Source: Thalassococcus profundi
Lineage (GTDB): Bacteria; Pseudomonadota; Alphaproteobacteria; Rhodobacterales; Rhodobacteraceae
Length of the DNA: 50,662 bases
Direction: 5' to 3'
NCBI RefSeq assembly: GCF_003344785.1
Contig: NZ_QPMK01000026.1
Location: 1-50,662 of the forward strand
Made by a program: the position numbers and the translations under genes. Every line of letters begins with the position of its first letter. Positions within the stretch are counted from its first letter, which is position 1. A model generated the notes under the pieces. That model had not been told where the DNA came from. It ran no database searches and saw only the letters and a program-made list of their open reading frames with translations. Positions 35,114-44,481 of this stretch are shown in pieces.

Positions 35114-38100
35114 TCAGGCCACCGCCGCGTCGCACCGCCCGCAGACGCCGGGATGCGCATGGGTACCGACGTCCGGCAGGATCTTCCAGCAGCGCTGGCA
35201 CTTCTCGCCCTGCGCGCGCTCGAACACCACGCCCAGACCCGGCACGTCCGGCAGGCGGTAGGCCTCGGACGGGCTGGGGTCGGCGGTCAGCGCGATGGCG
35301 GAGGTGATGCAGACATCCTCGAACGCCACGGATTTCAGCGCCTCCAGCGTGTCGGCATCCTCCACATGCACCACCGGGGCCGCTTCGAGCGATGCGCCGA
35401 TGACCTTGTCGGTACGCTGCACCTCGAGCGCGGCCGTCACAACGCGGCGGGCCTGCCGGACCTTGGACCACTTCGCCGCCAGCGGCTCGTCCCGCCAGTC
35501 CGCTGGCGTCGCGGGAATGTCCTGCAAATGCACCGAACTGTCGTCGCCGGGGAATCGTTCGAGCCAGACCTCTTCCATGGTGAAGACCAGCACCGGTGCC
35601 AGCCAGGTGGTCAGGCGGTGGAACAGCAGGTCGAGCACCGTGCGCGCGGCGCGCCGCCGCGGCGTGTCGCCGTCGCAGTAAAGCGCATCTTTGCGGATGT
35701 CGAAATAGAAGGCCGAAAGCTCCACCGTGGCGAAGTTGAAGAGCGCCTGCGTCACCCCCTGGAAATCGAAGGCGGCATAGCCGGTGCGCACCTTGTGGTC
35801 GAGCTCCGCCATCCGGTGCAGCACCCAGCGTTCCAGTTCCGGCATGTCGGCGGGATCGACTCGGTCTTTCTCCTCGAAGGATGACAGCGCCCCCAGCAGG
35901 AAGCGCATGGTGTTGCGCAGCCGGCGGTAGCTGTCCGCCGTACCCTTCAGGATCTCGGGTCCGATGCGCTGGTCGGCGGTGTAATCCGCCTGCGCCACCC
36001 AGAGCCGCAGGATGTCGGCGCCGTACTGCTTGACCACATCGTCGGGGGCCACGGTGTTGCCGATGGACTTGGACATCTTGTTGCCCTTCTCGTCCAGCGT
36101 GAAGCCGTGGGTGACGACATTGCGATAGGGCGCGCGGCCCATGGTGCCGCAGGCCTGCAGCATCGAGGAATGGAACCAGCCACGATGCTGGTCGGTGCCC
36201 TCCATGTAGACGTCCGCGATGCCGTCCTCGGTCCCGTCCTCGCGGTCGCGCAACACGAAGGCATGAGTGGAGCCGGAATCGAACCAGACGTCGAGGATGT
36301 CGAAGACCTGGTCCCACTCGGCCGGATCGTGGTCATTGCCCAGGAACCGTTCCTTGGCACCCGGCTTGTACCAGGCATCCGCGCCCTCGGCCTCGAACGC
36401 CTCGAGGATGCGGGCGTTCACCGCCTCGTCCTTCAGCAGGAAATCCGGGTCGGTGGGCAGGGCGCCCTTCTTCGTGAAGCAGGTCAGCGGCACGCCCCAG
36501 GCGCGCTGGCGCGACAGCACCCAGTCGGGCCGCGCTTCGATCATCGAGTAGAGCCGGTTGCGGCCCTTTTGCGGGGTCCACTTCACCAGCTCGTCGATCG
36601 ACCGGAGCGCGCGTTCGCGGATCGTGGTGCCGTAACTGTCCTGCCCGTCACCGACCGGGCGGTCGATGGCGGCGAACCATTGCGGCGTGTTGCGGTAGAT
36701 CACCGGCGCCTTGGAACGCCAGGAATGCGGGTAGGAGTGCTTGATCTTGCCGCGCGCCAGCAGGCCGCCGACCTCGACCAGCTTGTCGATCACGGCGGTG
36801 TTGGCGTCGCCTTCCTTGCCCTTGCGGTTGAGGATGTAGGTGCCGCCGAAGAACGGCAGGCCGTCGCGGAACTTGCCGTCATCCTCGACATTGTAGGTGA
36901 TGACCTCGCCCAGCATGCCCAGATCGCGGTAAAGCTCGTATTCCTCCATCCCGTGGCTGGGCGCGCAATGGACAAATCCCGTGCCTTCCTCGTCGGTCAC
37001 GAAATCCGCGGCGCGGAAATCGCGGGGCTGGTCCCATTCGCCGCCCGATCCCTCGGCCCCCGCCAGCGGATGCGTCAACGTCATGCCGCGCAGCTGCGCC
37101 GGGCGCACGTCGCGCACCCGCCGCCACTGGCCGGCCTCGAGCCGCGCCTTGGTCAGCGTCTGCTCGGCCAGCTTGTCGGCCAGGATGAAACGGTCGCCCT
37201 TGGCGACCCAGGACTCCTCGGGCGCATCGGTGACTTCGTAAAGCCCGTAGGCGAAGTCCTTGCCGAAGACGACCGCCTTGTTCGACGGGATGGTCCAGGG
37301 CGTGGTGGTCCAGATCACCACATGGGCGCCGACGAAATCCTGCGCCGCCTGCGCCACGGACCTGGCCACCGCCTCGCGATCCTCGTCCGAGGCTTCCTCG
37401 TCCGACAGCTCCACATCCGGCATGTCGAAAGAGGCGACCCGGAATTTCACCCAGATGGTGAAGCTTTCCTTGTCGTGATACTCGACCTCGGCCTCGGCGA
37501 GCGCCGTCTTTTCGATGGGCGACCACATCACCGGCTTGGAGCCCTGGTAGAGCGTGCCTGTCATCAGGAATTTCTGGAATTCCTCGGCGATGATGCGTTC
37601 GGCGCGGTAGTCCATGGTGAGGTACGGCTTGTCCCAGCAACCGGTGATGCCCAGGCGTTTGAATTCGTCGCGCTGCACATCGATCCAGCCTTCGGCGAAC
37701 TTGCGGCATTCCTGGCGGAAATCGACGACGTCCACCTTGTCCTTGTCCATGCCCTTGGCGCGGTACTTTTCCTCGATCTTCCATTCGATCGGCAGGCCGT
37801 GGCAATCCCAGCCGGGGATATAGCGCGCGTCGTGTCCCATCATCTGGTGGCTGCGCACGATCATGTCCTTGATCGTCTTGTTGAGCGCATGGCCGATGTG
37901 CAGGTGACCGTTGGCATAGGGAGGGCCGTCATGCAGGGTAAAGGGGGTACGGTTGCCGGCGCGGTCCCGCAGGCGTTCGTAGACGCCGATGCGGTCCCAG
38001 CGGGCCAGCCAGTCGGGTTCGCGCTTGGGCAGGCCCGCGCGCATCGGGAACTCGGTTCTCGGAAGATTCAGCGTGTCCTTGTAGTCGACGGACTCGGCGG

Positions 38101-38122
38101 TTTCGGTGGTGTCGGCGCACAT
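35114..38122 (-). CDS. ileS: Isoleucyl-tRNA synthetase
   Basis: A 1002-residue class I synthetase that charges tRNA-Ile. The HIGH motif is at residues 75-78 in PPYANGHLHIGHAL, and KMSKS near 682-686 in EKGNKMSKSIGN. The inserted CP1 editing domain has the threonine-rich VIWTTTPWTIPSNKAV and THPLAG segments. The C-terminus keeps a zinc-binding module (EKCQRCWKILPDVG, VCGRCDAAVA). Full length. The upstream 418-bp gap holds its promoter region and a repeat; no T-box leader is expected or seen. Confidence 0.98.
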   Translation of the reverse strand: MCADTTETAESVDYKDTLNLPRTEFPMRAGLPKREPDWLARWDRIGVYERLRDRAGNRTPFTLHDGPPYANGHLHIGHALNKTIKDMIVRSHQMMGHDARYIPGWDCHGLPIEWKIEEKYRAKGMDKDKVDVVDFRQECRKFAEGWIDVQRDEFKRLGITGCWDKPYLTMDYRAERIIAEEFQKFLMTGTLYQGSKPVMWSPIEKTALAEAEVEYHDKESFTIWVKFRVASFDMPDVELSDEEASDEDREAVARSVAQAAQDFVGAHVVIWTTTPWTIPSNKAVVFGKDFAYGLYEVTDAPEESWVAKGDRFILADKLAEQTLTKARLEAGQWRRVRDVRPAQLRGMTLTHPLAGAEGSGGEWDQPRDFRAADFVTDEEGTGFVHCAPSHGMEEYELYRDLGMLGEVITYNVEDDGKFRDGLPFFGGTYILNRKGKEGDANTAVIDKLVEVGGLLARGKIKHSYPHSWRSKAPVIYRNTPQWFAAIDRPVGDGQDSYGTTIRERALRSIDELVKWTPQKGRNRLYSMIEARPDWVLSRQRAWGVPLTCFTKKGALPTDPDFLLKDEAVNARILEAFEAEGADAWYKPGAKERFLGNDHDPAEWDQVFDILDVWFDSGSTHAFVLRDREDGTEDGIADVYMEGTDQHRGWFHSSMLQACGTMGRAPYRNVVTHGFTLDEKGNKMSKSIGNTVAPDDVVKQYGADILRLWVAQADYTADQRIGPEILKGTADSYRRLRNTMRFLLGALSSFEEKDRVDPADMPELERWVLHRMAELDHKVRTGYAAFDFQGVTQALFNFATVELSAFYFDIRKDALYCDGDTPRRRAARTVLDLLFHRLTTWLAPVLVFTMEEVWLERFPGDDSSVHLQDIPATPADWRDEPLAAKWSKVRQARRVVTAALEVQRTDKVIGASLEAAPVVHVEDADTLEALKSVAFEDVCITSAIALTADPSPSEAYRLPDVPGLGVVFERAQGEKCQRCWKILPDVGTHAHPGVCGRCDAAVA

Positions 38123-38540
38123 CTGGGGCGTCCTCGGCAGTCGGAAATCAGATAGGGTGAGGGGCGGCGCGGCGGTCCAGACGCCTTATCCCGGCGCAAC
38201 GTGTGTTTACGGCGCCGGGCATGTAATTCGCAGGATGATCGCGAGGGCGTGCATCATGGGGCGCGTTATAGGCCCGCAGGGCAGGGGCGTCCAGTGGGGG
38301 ATTCGCTCTGTCTGGCGCAGCGGTGTCGTCCGATGGGCTTGCGCGTCGGCGCAGCGGTATCGCCCATTGGGCGATACGAGAGACCAGTCTCTCGTGCTCT
38401 CTGAGGTTATTGGAACCGGAGAAGGGCAGGGCGCGGCGCCGGGCGAAGCTGTGGGCGCGCGGCGGATGAGGCTGCTGCGAGGGCAGGAGGGCGGCTGGCG
38501 GGTGTGGCGCCGGTGCGGTCGCGACCGATGGGCCGGACGC
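38123..38540. other. ileS-truA spacer
   Basis: 418 bp between two minus-strand genes. The half nearer ileS (38123-38300) should contain the ileS promoter, but no clear -35/-10 pair can be assigned. Repeat copy F occupies 38328-38425. The rest, next to the truA stop, is GC-rich without a gene or clear structure. A long plus-strand open frame crosses this region but is antisense to truA and lacks a credible start. Confidence 0.7.
38328..38425 (+). repeat. Intergenic palindromic repeat (copy F)
   Basis: Opens GTCGTCCGATGGGCTTGCGC, which matches the reverse complement of the 34404-34428 unit. Then GTATCGCCC-ATT-GGGCGATAC (perfect 9-bp stem), ACGAGAGAC-CA-GTCTCTCGT (perfect 9-bp stem), GCTCTCTGAGG and the type-1 tail TTATTGGAACCGGAGAAGG. 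It is the most complete copy in the window. Confidence 0.88.
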
Positions 38541-39308
38541 TCAGGCGAAGGGATCGTCCGGATAGCCGACGCCGGTGAGGGAGAGCCCCTGCGGCGGGGC
38601 CACCGGGCCGCAGGCGGCGCGGTCGCGGGCGGCGAGGGCGCGGGCCACGTCCCCGGGAGCCCAGGCGCCGCTGCCCACCCGTTCCAGCGTGCCGATCAGG
38701 CTGCGCACCTGGTTGTGCAGGAAGGACCGGGCGCGGAACCGGGCCTGCACCTCGGTGCCCGCCGCGGTCTCGACCTCGGCGATGTCGATCGCGTCCAGCG
38801 TTTTCACCGGCGAGGCGGCCTGGCACATGGTCGAGCGGAAGGTGGTGAAATCGTGCCGGCCGACGAGTTGCCGCGCGGCCGCCTGCATGGCGCCCGCGTC
38901 GAGCGGTCCGGGCACTTTCCAGACCAGCCCCGCCTCCAGCGTCAGCGGCGCGCGGCGCGGCAGGATACGGTAGAGGTAGCGCCGCTCGATGGCCGAGAAG
39001 CGCGCGTGCCAGTCGGGTGCCACCTGCGCGCAGGCGACCACCGCCACCGGCGCCGGCTTGAGATGGTGATTCAGCGCCTCGGACAGGCGGAACGGGCTCC
39101 AGTCCTTTTCCAGATCGCAATGGCAGACCTGCCCCCGCGCATGCACGCCCGCGTCGGTGCGCCCGGCGGCGGCGATGGTGTGCGGTCCGGGCTCGAGCCG
39201 CGCCAGCGCCGCCTCGATGGCGCCCTGGACCGACGGCTGGTCGGCCTGCCGCTGCCAGCCGGCAAACGGCGCGCCGTGGTATTCGATCCTGAGGGCGTAG
39301 CGGGGCAT
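38541..39308 (-). CDS. truA: tRNA pseudouridine(38-40) synthase
   Basis: A 255-residue enzyme that isomerises uridines 38-40 of the tRNA anticodon stem. The catalytic Asp is residue 52 in [12 protein letters not shown]. Also seen: [20 protein letters not shown] at the N-terminus, [23 protein letters not shown] and [18 protein letters not shown]. Complete and of normal length. Confidence 0.98.
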   Translation of the reverse strand: MPRYALRIEYHGAPFAGWQRQADQPSVQGAIEAALARLEPGPHTIAAAGRTDAGVHARGQVCHCDLEKDWSPFRLSEALNHHLKPAPVAVVACAQVAPDWHARFSAIERRYLYRILPRRAPLTLEAGLVWKVPGPLDAGAMQAAARQLVGRHDFTTFRSTMCQAASPVKTLDAIDIAEVETAAGTEVQARFRARSFLHNQVRSLIGTLERVGSGAWAPGDVARALAARDRAACGPVAPPQGLSLTGVGYPDDPFA

Positions 39309-39429
39309 GGGCGGGGATTAGCGCGGGCAGGCAAGCGCAGCAATCCCCATCCGGCTCTGGCCCTTGGGCGCCGCCATGTCTATCTTGTCGCGAAGGTCAA
39401 TGCGGGCAGACACACGAAGGAGGCAACCT

Positions 39430-40845
39430 TTGGTCCTGGGCACCATCGCCGACACGCTGACGCGCGGGGTCGAAAACGTCACCGGCACGGTGTCGGAAGC
39501 GTTTTTCGAACCGGTGATCCGGCTTGGCGTGACCGGGCTCGCGCGGTCGGGCAAGACGGTGTTCATCACCTCGCTGGTGGCCAACCTCATGGACCGGGCG
39601 CGGATGCCGGGCCTCGTGGCGGCGGCGGATGGGCGTATCGCGACGGCGTACCTGCAGCCGCAGCCGGACGACACCGTGCCGCGCTTCGACTACGAGAACC
39701 ACCTCGCCGCGCTCACGGCGCGCACGCCGCACTGGCCCGACAGCACCCGCACCATCAGCGAACTGCGCCTGTCGCTGCGGGTCAGGCCGTCGGGGCTGCT
39801 GGCCGGGTTCCAGGGGCCGCGCACAGTGCATCTCGATATCATCGACTATCCCGGGGAATGGCTGCTGGATCTGGCGCTGCTGGACAAGAGCTATGCCGAG
39901 TGGTCGGTGGAGACGCTGACGCGGCTCGACACGCGGCCCGCGGGGGCGACGTTCCTGCAGGCCGCGCGGGCCGAAGACGGCGCGGCCGCGCTGGAGGAGG
40001 GGCGCGCCCAGGCGCTGGCGCGCGGCTTCACCGACTATCTCGCGGCGGCGCGCGAGGCCGGATTTTCCGACCTCACGCCCGGACGCTTCCTGCTGCCCGG
40101 GGACCTGGCCGGATCGCCCGTCCTGACCTTCGCGCCGCTGCCGCCGCTGGACAGTCCGCCGCGCCGGTCGCTCTGGCGCGAGATGGAGCGGCGCTTCGAC
40201 GCCTACAAGGCCCAGGTGGTCAAGCCCTTCTTCCGCGATCACTTCTCGCGCATCGACCGTCAGGTGGTGCTGGTGGACGCGCTGGGCGCGATCCACCAGG
40301 GGCCGGCGGCGGTCGAGGACCTGCGCCGCACCATGGCCGACATCCTGTCGGCTTTCCGGCCGGGGCGGAACGCCTTCCTGAGCCAGATCCTGCGCGGCAA
40401 GCGGGTCGAGAAGATCCTCTTTGCCGCCACCAAGGCCGACCACCTGCATCACACCCAGCACCGCCGCCTGACCGGCATCATGGAGGCGCTGACCCGCGAC
40501 GCCCGCGACCGCGCGCGGTTCGCCGGAGCCGAGACCGCCGCCATGTCCATCGCCGCCCTGCGCGCCACCACCGAAGAGACGCGGCCGCACCAGGGCGGCT
40601 CGCTCGACGTGGTGCGCGGCACGCTGCTGGACAGCGGCAAGCAGGCGGCCTTCTATCCCGGCGCGCTGCCCGAGGACCCGGCGCACCTGCTGGGACCGGC
40701 GCGGCAGGGGGCCGAGGCTTGGCTCGACCAGGATTACCAGGTCATGCGTTTCGCGCCCGCGCCGCTCAGCCTCAAGCCCGGCGAGGGGCCGCCGCACATC
40801 CGGCTGGACCGCGCGGCGCAGTTCCTGTTCGGAGACCGGCTATGA
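39430..40845 (+). CDS. ycjX: YcjX-family P-loop NTPase
   Basis: A 471-residue protein of the YcjX family (DUF463, predicted ATP/GTP-binding). The P-loop GLARSGKT is at residues 36-43, preceded by FFEPVIRLGVTG. Other blocks: LHIDIIDYPGEWLLDL-like segment HLDIIDYPGEWLLDLALLDK (a DxxG-type motif), QVVLVDALGAIHQGP and ILFAATKADHLHHTQH (a TKAD base-recognition-like motif). The start is a TTG six bases after an ideal GAAGGAGG ribosome site; an upstream ATG frame lacks one. YcjX pairs with YcjF in stress operons of proteobacteria. It overlaps the next gene by ATGA. Confidence 0.9.
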   Translation: MVLGTIADTLTRGVENVTGTVSEAFFEPVIRLGVTGLARSGKTVFITSLVANLMDRARMPGLVAAADGRIATAYLQPQPDDTVPRFDYENHLAALTARTPHWPDSTRTISELRLSLRVRPSGLLAGFQGPRTVHLDIIDYPGEWLLDLALLDKSYAEWSVETLTRLDTRPAGATFLQAARAEDGAAALEEGRAQALARGFTDYLAAAREAGFSDLTPGRFLLPGDLAGSPVLTFAPLPPLDSPPRRSLWREMERRFDAYKAQVVKPFFRDHFSRIDRQVVLVDALGAIHQGPAAVEDLRRTMADILSAFRPGRNAFLSQILRGKRVEKILFAATKADHLHHTQHRRLTGIMEALTRDARDRARFAGAETAAMSIAALRATTEETRPHQGGSLDVVRGTLLDSGKQAAFYPGALPEDPAHLLGPARQGAEAWLDQDYQVMRFAPAPLSLKPGEGPPHIRLDRAAQFLFGDRL

Positions 40846-41297
40846 GCTTTTTCCTGCGGCCCGCGCGGTCCACCGACGCCGGCAAGCTGGGCGCGATCCT
40901 GACCGAGGCCGTCGCCGCCAACCCGTGGAAACCGCGGCTGCATACCGGGGCGGAGGATATCGCCCACATGGCCGGCATGATCGACCGCGGTTGGGTCACC
41001 GTGGCCGAGCATCTGGACAAGCCGTTGATTCTCGGGTTCCTCGCGCGGGAGGAAGATTTCATCCATGCCGTCTTCATCTCGCCCCAGGCCCGCGGCGAAG
41101 GCGTGGGACGTGCACTGATGGATGCGGCCAAGGCGCAGTCCGAACGCCTGTCGCTCTGGACCTTCCAAGCCAACACCGGCGCGCAGCGTTTCTACCAGCG
41201 CGAAGGCTTTGTCGAGGCGTCGCGCGGCGACGGGTCGAACAATGAAGAGGGCCTGCCGGATATCGAGTATCACTGGATGAGAAAGGCCGCCACATGA
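40842..41297 (+). CDS. GNAT-family N-acetyltransferase
   Basis: A 151-residue GNAT acetyltransferase. MSFFLRPARSTDAGKLGAIL is the usual first strand-helix, and the acetyl-CoA-binding motif A is VFISPQARGEGVGRALMDAA, followed by FQANTGAQRFYQREGFVEA. The substrate is unknown. It overlaps ycjX (ATGA) and ycjF (ATGA), so all three are translationally coupled. Its insertion between ycjX and ycjF suggests a shared function. Confidence 0.93.
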   Translation: MSFFLRPARSTDAGKLGAILTEAVAANPWKPRLHTGAEDIAHMAGMIDRGWVTVAEHLDKPLILGFLAREEDFIHAVFISPQARGEGVGRALMDAAKAQSERLSLWTFQANTGAQRFYQREGFVEASRGDGSNNEEGLPDIEYHWMRKAAT

Positions 41298-42298
41298 GCA
41301 CGCGCAAGGGCCCGGTGCTGTTCGAGATCGACGAGTCGCAGCCCGGCCAGAACCCCGCCGAAGCGCCACCGGTGCCCGACACCGACCTGCCCGCGCCCAA
41401 GGGCCAGGCCATGGCCACCGCGGCTGCCATCGCCGCGCGCAAGCCGTCGAAACTGGCGCGCTGGTTCTGGCGGTTGCTGGGCGCGCTGGTCGGCACGCTG
41501 GTGTCCATCGCCGCCTGGCGTTTCGTGACCGATCTTGTGACAAGCACGCCGCTGCTGGGCTATGCGGTGGCACTGCTCATGGCGCTCTTTGCGCTGGTGG
41601 TGGTGCTGATCGTGGTAAAGGAGCTGTCGGCCATGTCGCGACTGGGCCGCGTCGACCGGCTGCACCGCGACGCCGCCAAGGCGCTGGCGGATGACGACCT
41701 GTCCGCCGCACGCGGCACGGTGGCGCAGCTTGTGGCGCTTTACAAGGGGCGCGACGACACCCGCTGGGGTCGCGACCGGCTGGCCGAGCGGCAGGAGGAT
41801 GTATTTGACGCGGTGGCACTTTTCGACCTTGCCGAGCAGGAATTGCTGTCGCCGCTCGACCTCGCCGCCCGTCGCGAGGTCGAGGCGGCGGCGCGGCAGG
41901 TGGCCACGGTCACGGCCCTCGTCCCGCTGGCGCTGGCGGATGTGGGCGCGGCGCTGACGTCGAACCTGCGGATGATCCGGCGCATCGCTGAGATCTACGG
42001 AGGGCGTTCCGGCACGCTGGGCAGTTGGCGGCTGACGCGGGCCGTATTCTCGCACCTCGTGGCGACGGGCGCGGTCGCCGTGGGCGACGACATGCTGGAA
42101 CCGATCCTGGGCGGCGGCCTGCTGGCCAAGTTGTCGCGGCGGTTCGGCGAGGGTCTGGTGAATGGCGCGCTGACCGCGCGGGTCGGAGTCGCGGCGATGG
42201 AGGTCTGCCGCCCGCTGCCGTTCTCGCGCAAGCAACGGCCATCGGTGCGGGGGATCATCCGAACCTCGCTCAGCGGTCTGTTTTCTCAGGAGAAATGA
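41294..42298 (+). CDS. ycjF: YcjF-family (TIGR01620/DUF697) inner-membrane protein
   Basis: A 334-residue protein. Residues about 1-50 are a Pro-rich cytosolic tail, two transmembrane helices follow near 57-78 and 88-108 (WFWRLLGALVGTLVSIAAW; LGYAVALLMALFALVVVLIV), and the DUF697 region (ALVPLALADVGAALTSNLRM, RRIAEIYGGRSGTLGSWRLT) forms the C-terminal half. Function is not established; the family is linked with YcjX and envelope stress. Converges with the DUF3726-like gene, with only 9 bp between the stop codons. Confidence 0.9.
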   Translation: MSTRKGPVLFEIDESQPGQNPAEAPPVPDTDLPAPKGQAMATAAAIAARKPSKLARWFWRLLGALVGTLVSIAAWRFVTDLVTSTPLLGYAVALLMALFALVVVLIVVKELSAMSRLGRVDRLHRDAAKALADDDLSAARGTVAQLVALYKGRDDTRWGRDRLAERQEDVFDAVALFDLAEQELLSPLDLAARREVEAAARQVATVTALVPLALADVGAALTSNLRMIRRIAEIYGGRSGTLGSWRLTRAVFSHLVATGAVAVGDDMLEPILGGGLLAKLSRRFGEGLVNGALTARVGVAAMEVCRPLPFSRKQRPSVRGIIRTSLSGLFSQEK

Positions 42299-42307
42299 TG
42301 CCGCGGA

Positions 42308-42826
42308 TCAGTCGTTGTCCGACAGGCCCGCACCGGCACCGCGCAGGCGCGACGCCTCTGACGCGGGCACGTAGGTGTTCTGCGCAAGCTCGTTCAGCGT
42401 CGCGCGCAGCCGTGCCGGAAGGTCCAGCCGCGGCGGCAGCTTCGGGCGCCAGGGCGTGTCGAGCTCCGCATCCACGCGCAGGCGCGGCTGTTCGCCGGTA
42501 GTGATCAGTGTGCAGTCGCGCAACCGCACCGGAGCAAGCTCGGCATAGCTTGGCGCCAGCGCGCTGTCGTCCGGGTTCAGCGTCAGTTCCGCCGGTCCCT
42601 TGACCGCGGCGCAGGCCGCCAGAATGTCGTCGACCAGCAGCGGAAGGCGCAGGATCGGGCTATTGTCCACCTGGGCCAGCGCATCGCGCAGCGGCTGCGG
42701 ATCGCGCCCGGCGACAAGATGCATGACCGTTGCGCGGCCATAGCTTTCCGCCTGGCCCGGCGGGAAGCCCGCCCCGCGCGCGGCCTTGGTGGCCAGCGCC
42801 TGGATTTCGTTGGCAGACAGGCTCAT
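42308..42826 (-). CDS. DUF3726-like hypothetical protein
   Basis: A 172-residue protein. The N-terminus MSLSANEIQALATKAARGAG, then FPPGQAESYGRATVMHL, resembles the DUF3726 family, whose function is unknown. No signal peptide, membrane segment or catalytic motif is visible; the C-terminal half is rich in Leu, Pro and Arg (PKLPPRLDLPARLRATLNEL). Its ATG overlaps the stop of the 552-codon gene upstream (ATGA), so the two are translationally coupled. Confidence 0.65.
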   Translation of the reverse strand: MSLSANEIQALATKAARGAGFPPGQAESYGRATVMHLVAGRDPQPLRDALAQVDNSPILRLPLLVDDILAACAAVKGPAELTLNPDDSALAPSYAELAPVRLRDCTLITTGEQPRLRVDAELDTPWRPKLPPRLDLPARLRATLNELAQNTYVPASEASRLRGAGAGLSDND

Positions 42827-44481
42827 GACGCGAACACCGGCAACCACCAGTCGTCCGCATCCGGCTGCGACACTTCGTCGGGCAGCGGCGCGCCCTGCGC
42901 GAGGGTGATGCGGGTCCAGCGGTCGGATTTGGGATCGAATTTCGACGCGCCGAAGAAGGCCAGTTTGCAGCGCAGCATGTCGATGGGTAGGCAACGGGCC
43001 GAGATCAGGTTGTCGCGGATCTCGGAAAACGGTTGCCGCACCGCGCAGGCGACACGGGTCAGGGCCAGTTCGTGCTCGGGATGCGCAAGACGGAAGGCGC
43101 GCAGTTCGCCTGCCGCCTCGGGCAGATCGCGCCAGAGCGCCTGCACCCGCCGCGCAATGTCGAGCGGGCTTTCCCGCTCCGCGCCCGGCTCGGCGAAGCG
43201 GTCGCCCAGCCGCGGTTCCAGCTTTTCCTCGGACACATACCAGAACTGGCGAATTTCTTCGGGGTCGTCGAAGTCGATGGCCAGCGCCCAGCCGAACCGT
43301 GCGGCGATGGCATCGCGCAGCGCTCCGGTGTCCGCCAGCCTCAATGCCTGCGGGCCGTGGGGGTCAGACATGCCCTCGGCCAACCCGTCGACAAGATCGC
43401 CGAAGGGTTCGATCAGCAGGGCTGCCGTCAGTTCCTGCGTGTCGCAGGAGAGGGTGCGCGTTCTGGTCATCACGCGGTCCAACGGTTGAAACGTCGAAAA
43501 GGTTTCATCTCCCAGCGCCGCGATCACCGCGGGCCATTCCAGCCGCATCGTGGCGATTCGACCCTGGTAGGCGGGGTCGGGCACCTGCCACTCGGCCAGG
43601 TGCTGCGCCGCCCGGCGCGCCAGCCGCCGCAGCGTCTCTGCCTGCGCGGGGGATACCGACGGCTGTGCGAGCACCCGCGCCAGCGCGATTTCGCGCGCCA
43701 TCATCCAGTTGTTGAGCAGCACGGGATGCGACACCAGGAACGGTGCCATGCCCAGCCCCGTGGAATTGCCGATCCCGAGTTGCCGCCGCAGGTGTCGGTC
43801 GAGCGGCGCACCGCCCAGATGCGCGACCAGGTCATGGGTGAAGGCGCGGATCATCCAGACGGTGAGCATCTCGGCGGCGAACGGCCCCGACAGGCCGGGC
43901 CGGTCGGCAAAGAGGTCGCGGTCGGCGATGCCGAACTTGCCGTTGCCGTAGACCGCGGTGGTGCGCATCAGGTATCCGGTGTCTCGCACCAGCGCGGCGT
44001 CGGGCTGCCGCCCCGCCCGCAGCGCCGCCACCGCATGATCGAAAAGCCGCACGGACTTGTTGGCCCGGCTCAGCACGAGGTCGCGTTCGGTGAACCGCCC
44101 GGCCTCCTGCAGCGGCGCGTTGGCGCAGATGCGGGCGATGTCATAATCCTGCGGCACGCCGTCGAAAAGCACGTAAGAGCTGTCCCAGGCGGTGGCGATC
44201 ACCCGGTCGGTGCGCTGCGCATCGGGCAGATGGGTGGCGACCGCGACAAGGCTGTAGTCCCGCCCGCCGAGCGCGATGCTGTAGACCGCGTGGCCATAGC
44301 CCTGGGCGTCGATGTTCCAGACCGGCCGGCGCAGCTCTGCGCCCTCGGCGCCCAGCCGCCGCAACAGCACCCGCAGGAACGACAGCCGCGTCGGAAAGGC
44401 CGCACCCATACGCGCAAGGCGCATGACCTCGTCGGGGCCGCGCAGGTCGGCCTGAGGGGGCGGGGGCAGATGGTCCTTCAT
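42823..44481 (-). CDS. Uncharacterised 552-residue protein coupled to the DUF3726-like gene
   Basis: I do not recognise the family. The protein is soluble-looking, with no signal peptide or membrane segment, rich in Arg and Leu. Distinctive blocks: WNIDAQGYGHAVYSIALGGR, YSLVAVATHLPDAQRTDRVI, GYLMRTTAVYGNGKFGIADR, FAAEMLTVWMIRAFTHDLVA, and a highly ordered GNSTGLGMAPFLVSHPVLLN that looks like a conserved core. It has only a few cysteines and no P-loop, radical-SAM or HTH motif. Codon use and the GC-rich third position match the neighbours, so it is a real resident gene. An AAGGAG-like site precedes the ATG. Confidence 0.85.
   Translation of the reverse strand: MKDHLPPPPQADLRGPDEVMRLARMGAAFPTRLSFLRVLLRRLGAEGAELRRPVWNIDAQGYGHAVYSIALGGRDYSLVAVATHLPDAQRTDRVIATAWDSSYVLFDGVPQDYDIARICANAPLQEAGRFTERDLVLSRANKSVRLFDHAVAALRAGRQPDAALVRDTGYLMRTTAVYGNGKFGIADRDLFADRPGLSGPFAAEMLTVWMIRAFTHDLVAHLGGAPLDRHLRRQLGIGNSTGLGMAPFLVSHPVLLNNWMMAREIALARVLAQPSVSPAQAETLRRLARRAAQHLAEWQVPDPAYQGRIATMRLEWPAVIAALGDETFSTFQPLDRVMTRTRTLSCDTQELTAALLIEPFGDLVDGLAEGMSDPHGPQALRLADTGALRDAIAARFGWALAIDFDDPEEIRQFWYVSEEKLEPRLGDRFAEPGAERESPLDIARRVQALWRDLPEAAGELRAFRLAHPEHELALTRVACAVRQPFSEIRDNLISARCLPIDMLRCKLAFFGASKFDPKSDRWTRITLAQGAPLPDEVSQPDADDWWLPVFAS

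Noticed and set aside
36107-38155. A 682-codon plus-strand open frame opposite ileS
   Set aside because: Antisense shadow of ileS caused by high GC at third positions; no domain and no ribosome site.
38106-40841. Long plus-strand open frame leading into the GNAT gene
   Set aside because: It crosses a repeat, runs antisense to truA and out of frame through ycjX. Only its last 151 codons (GNAT, with an ATGA-linked start) are supported.
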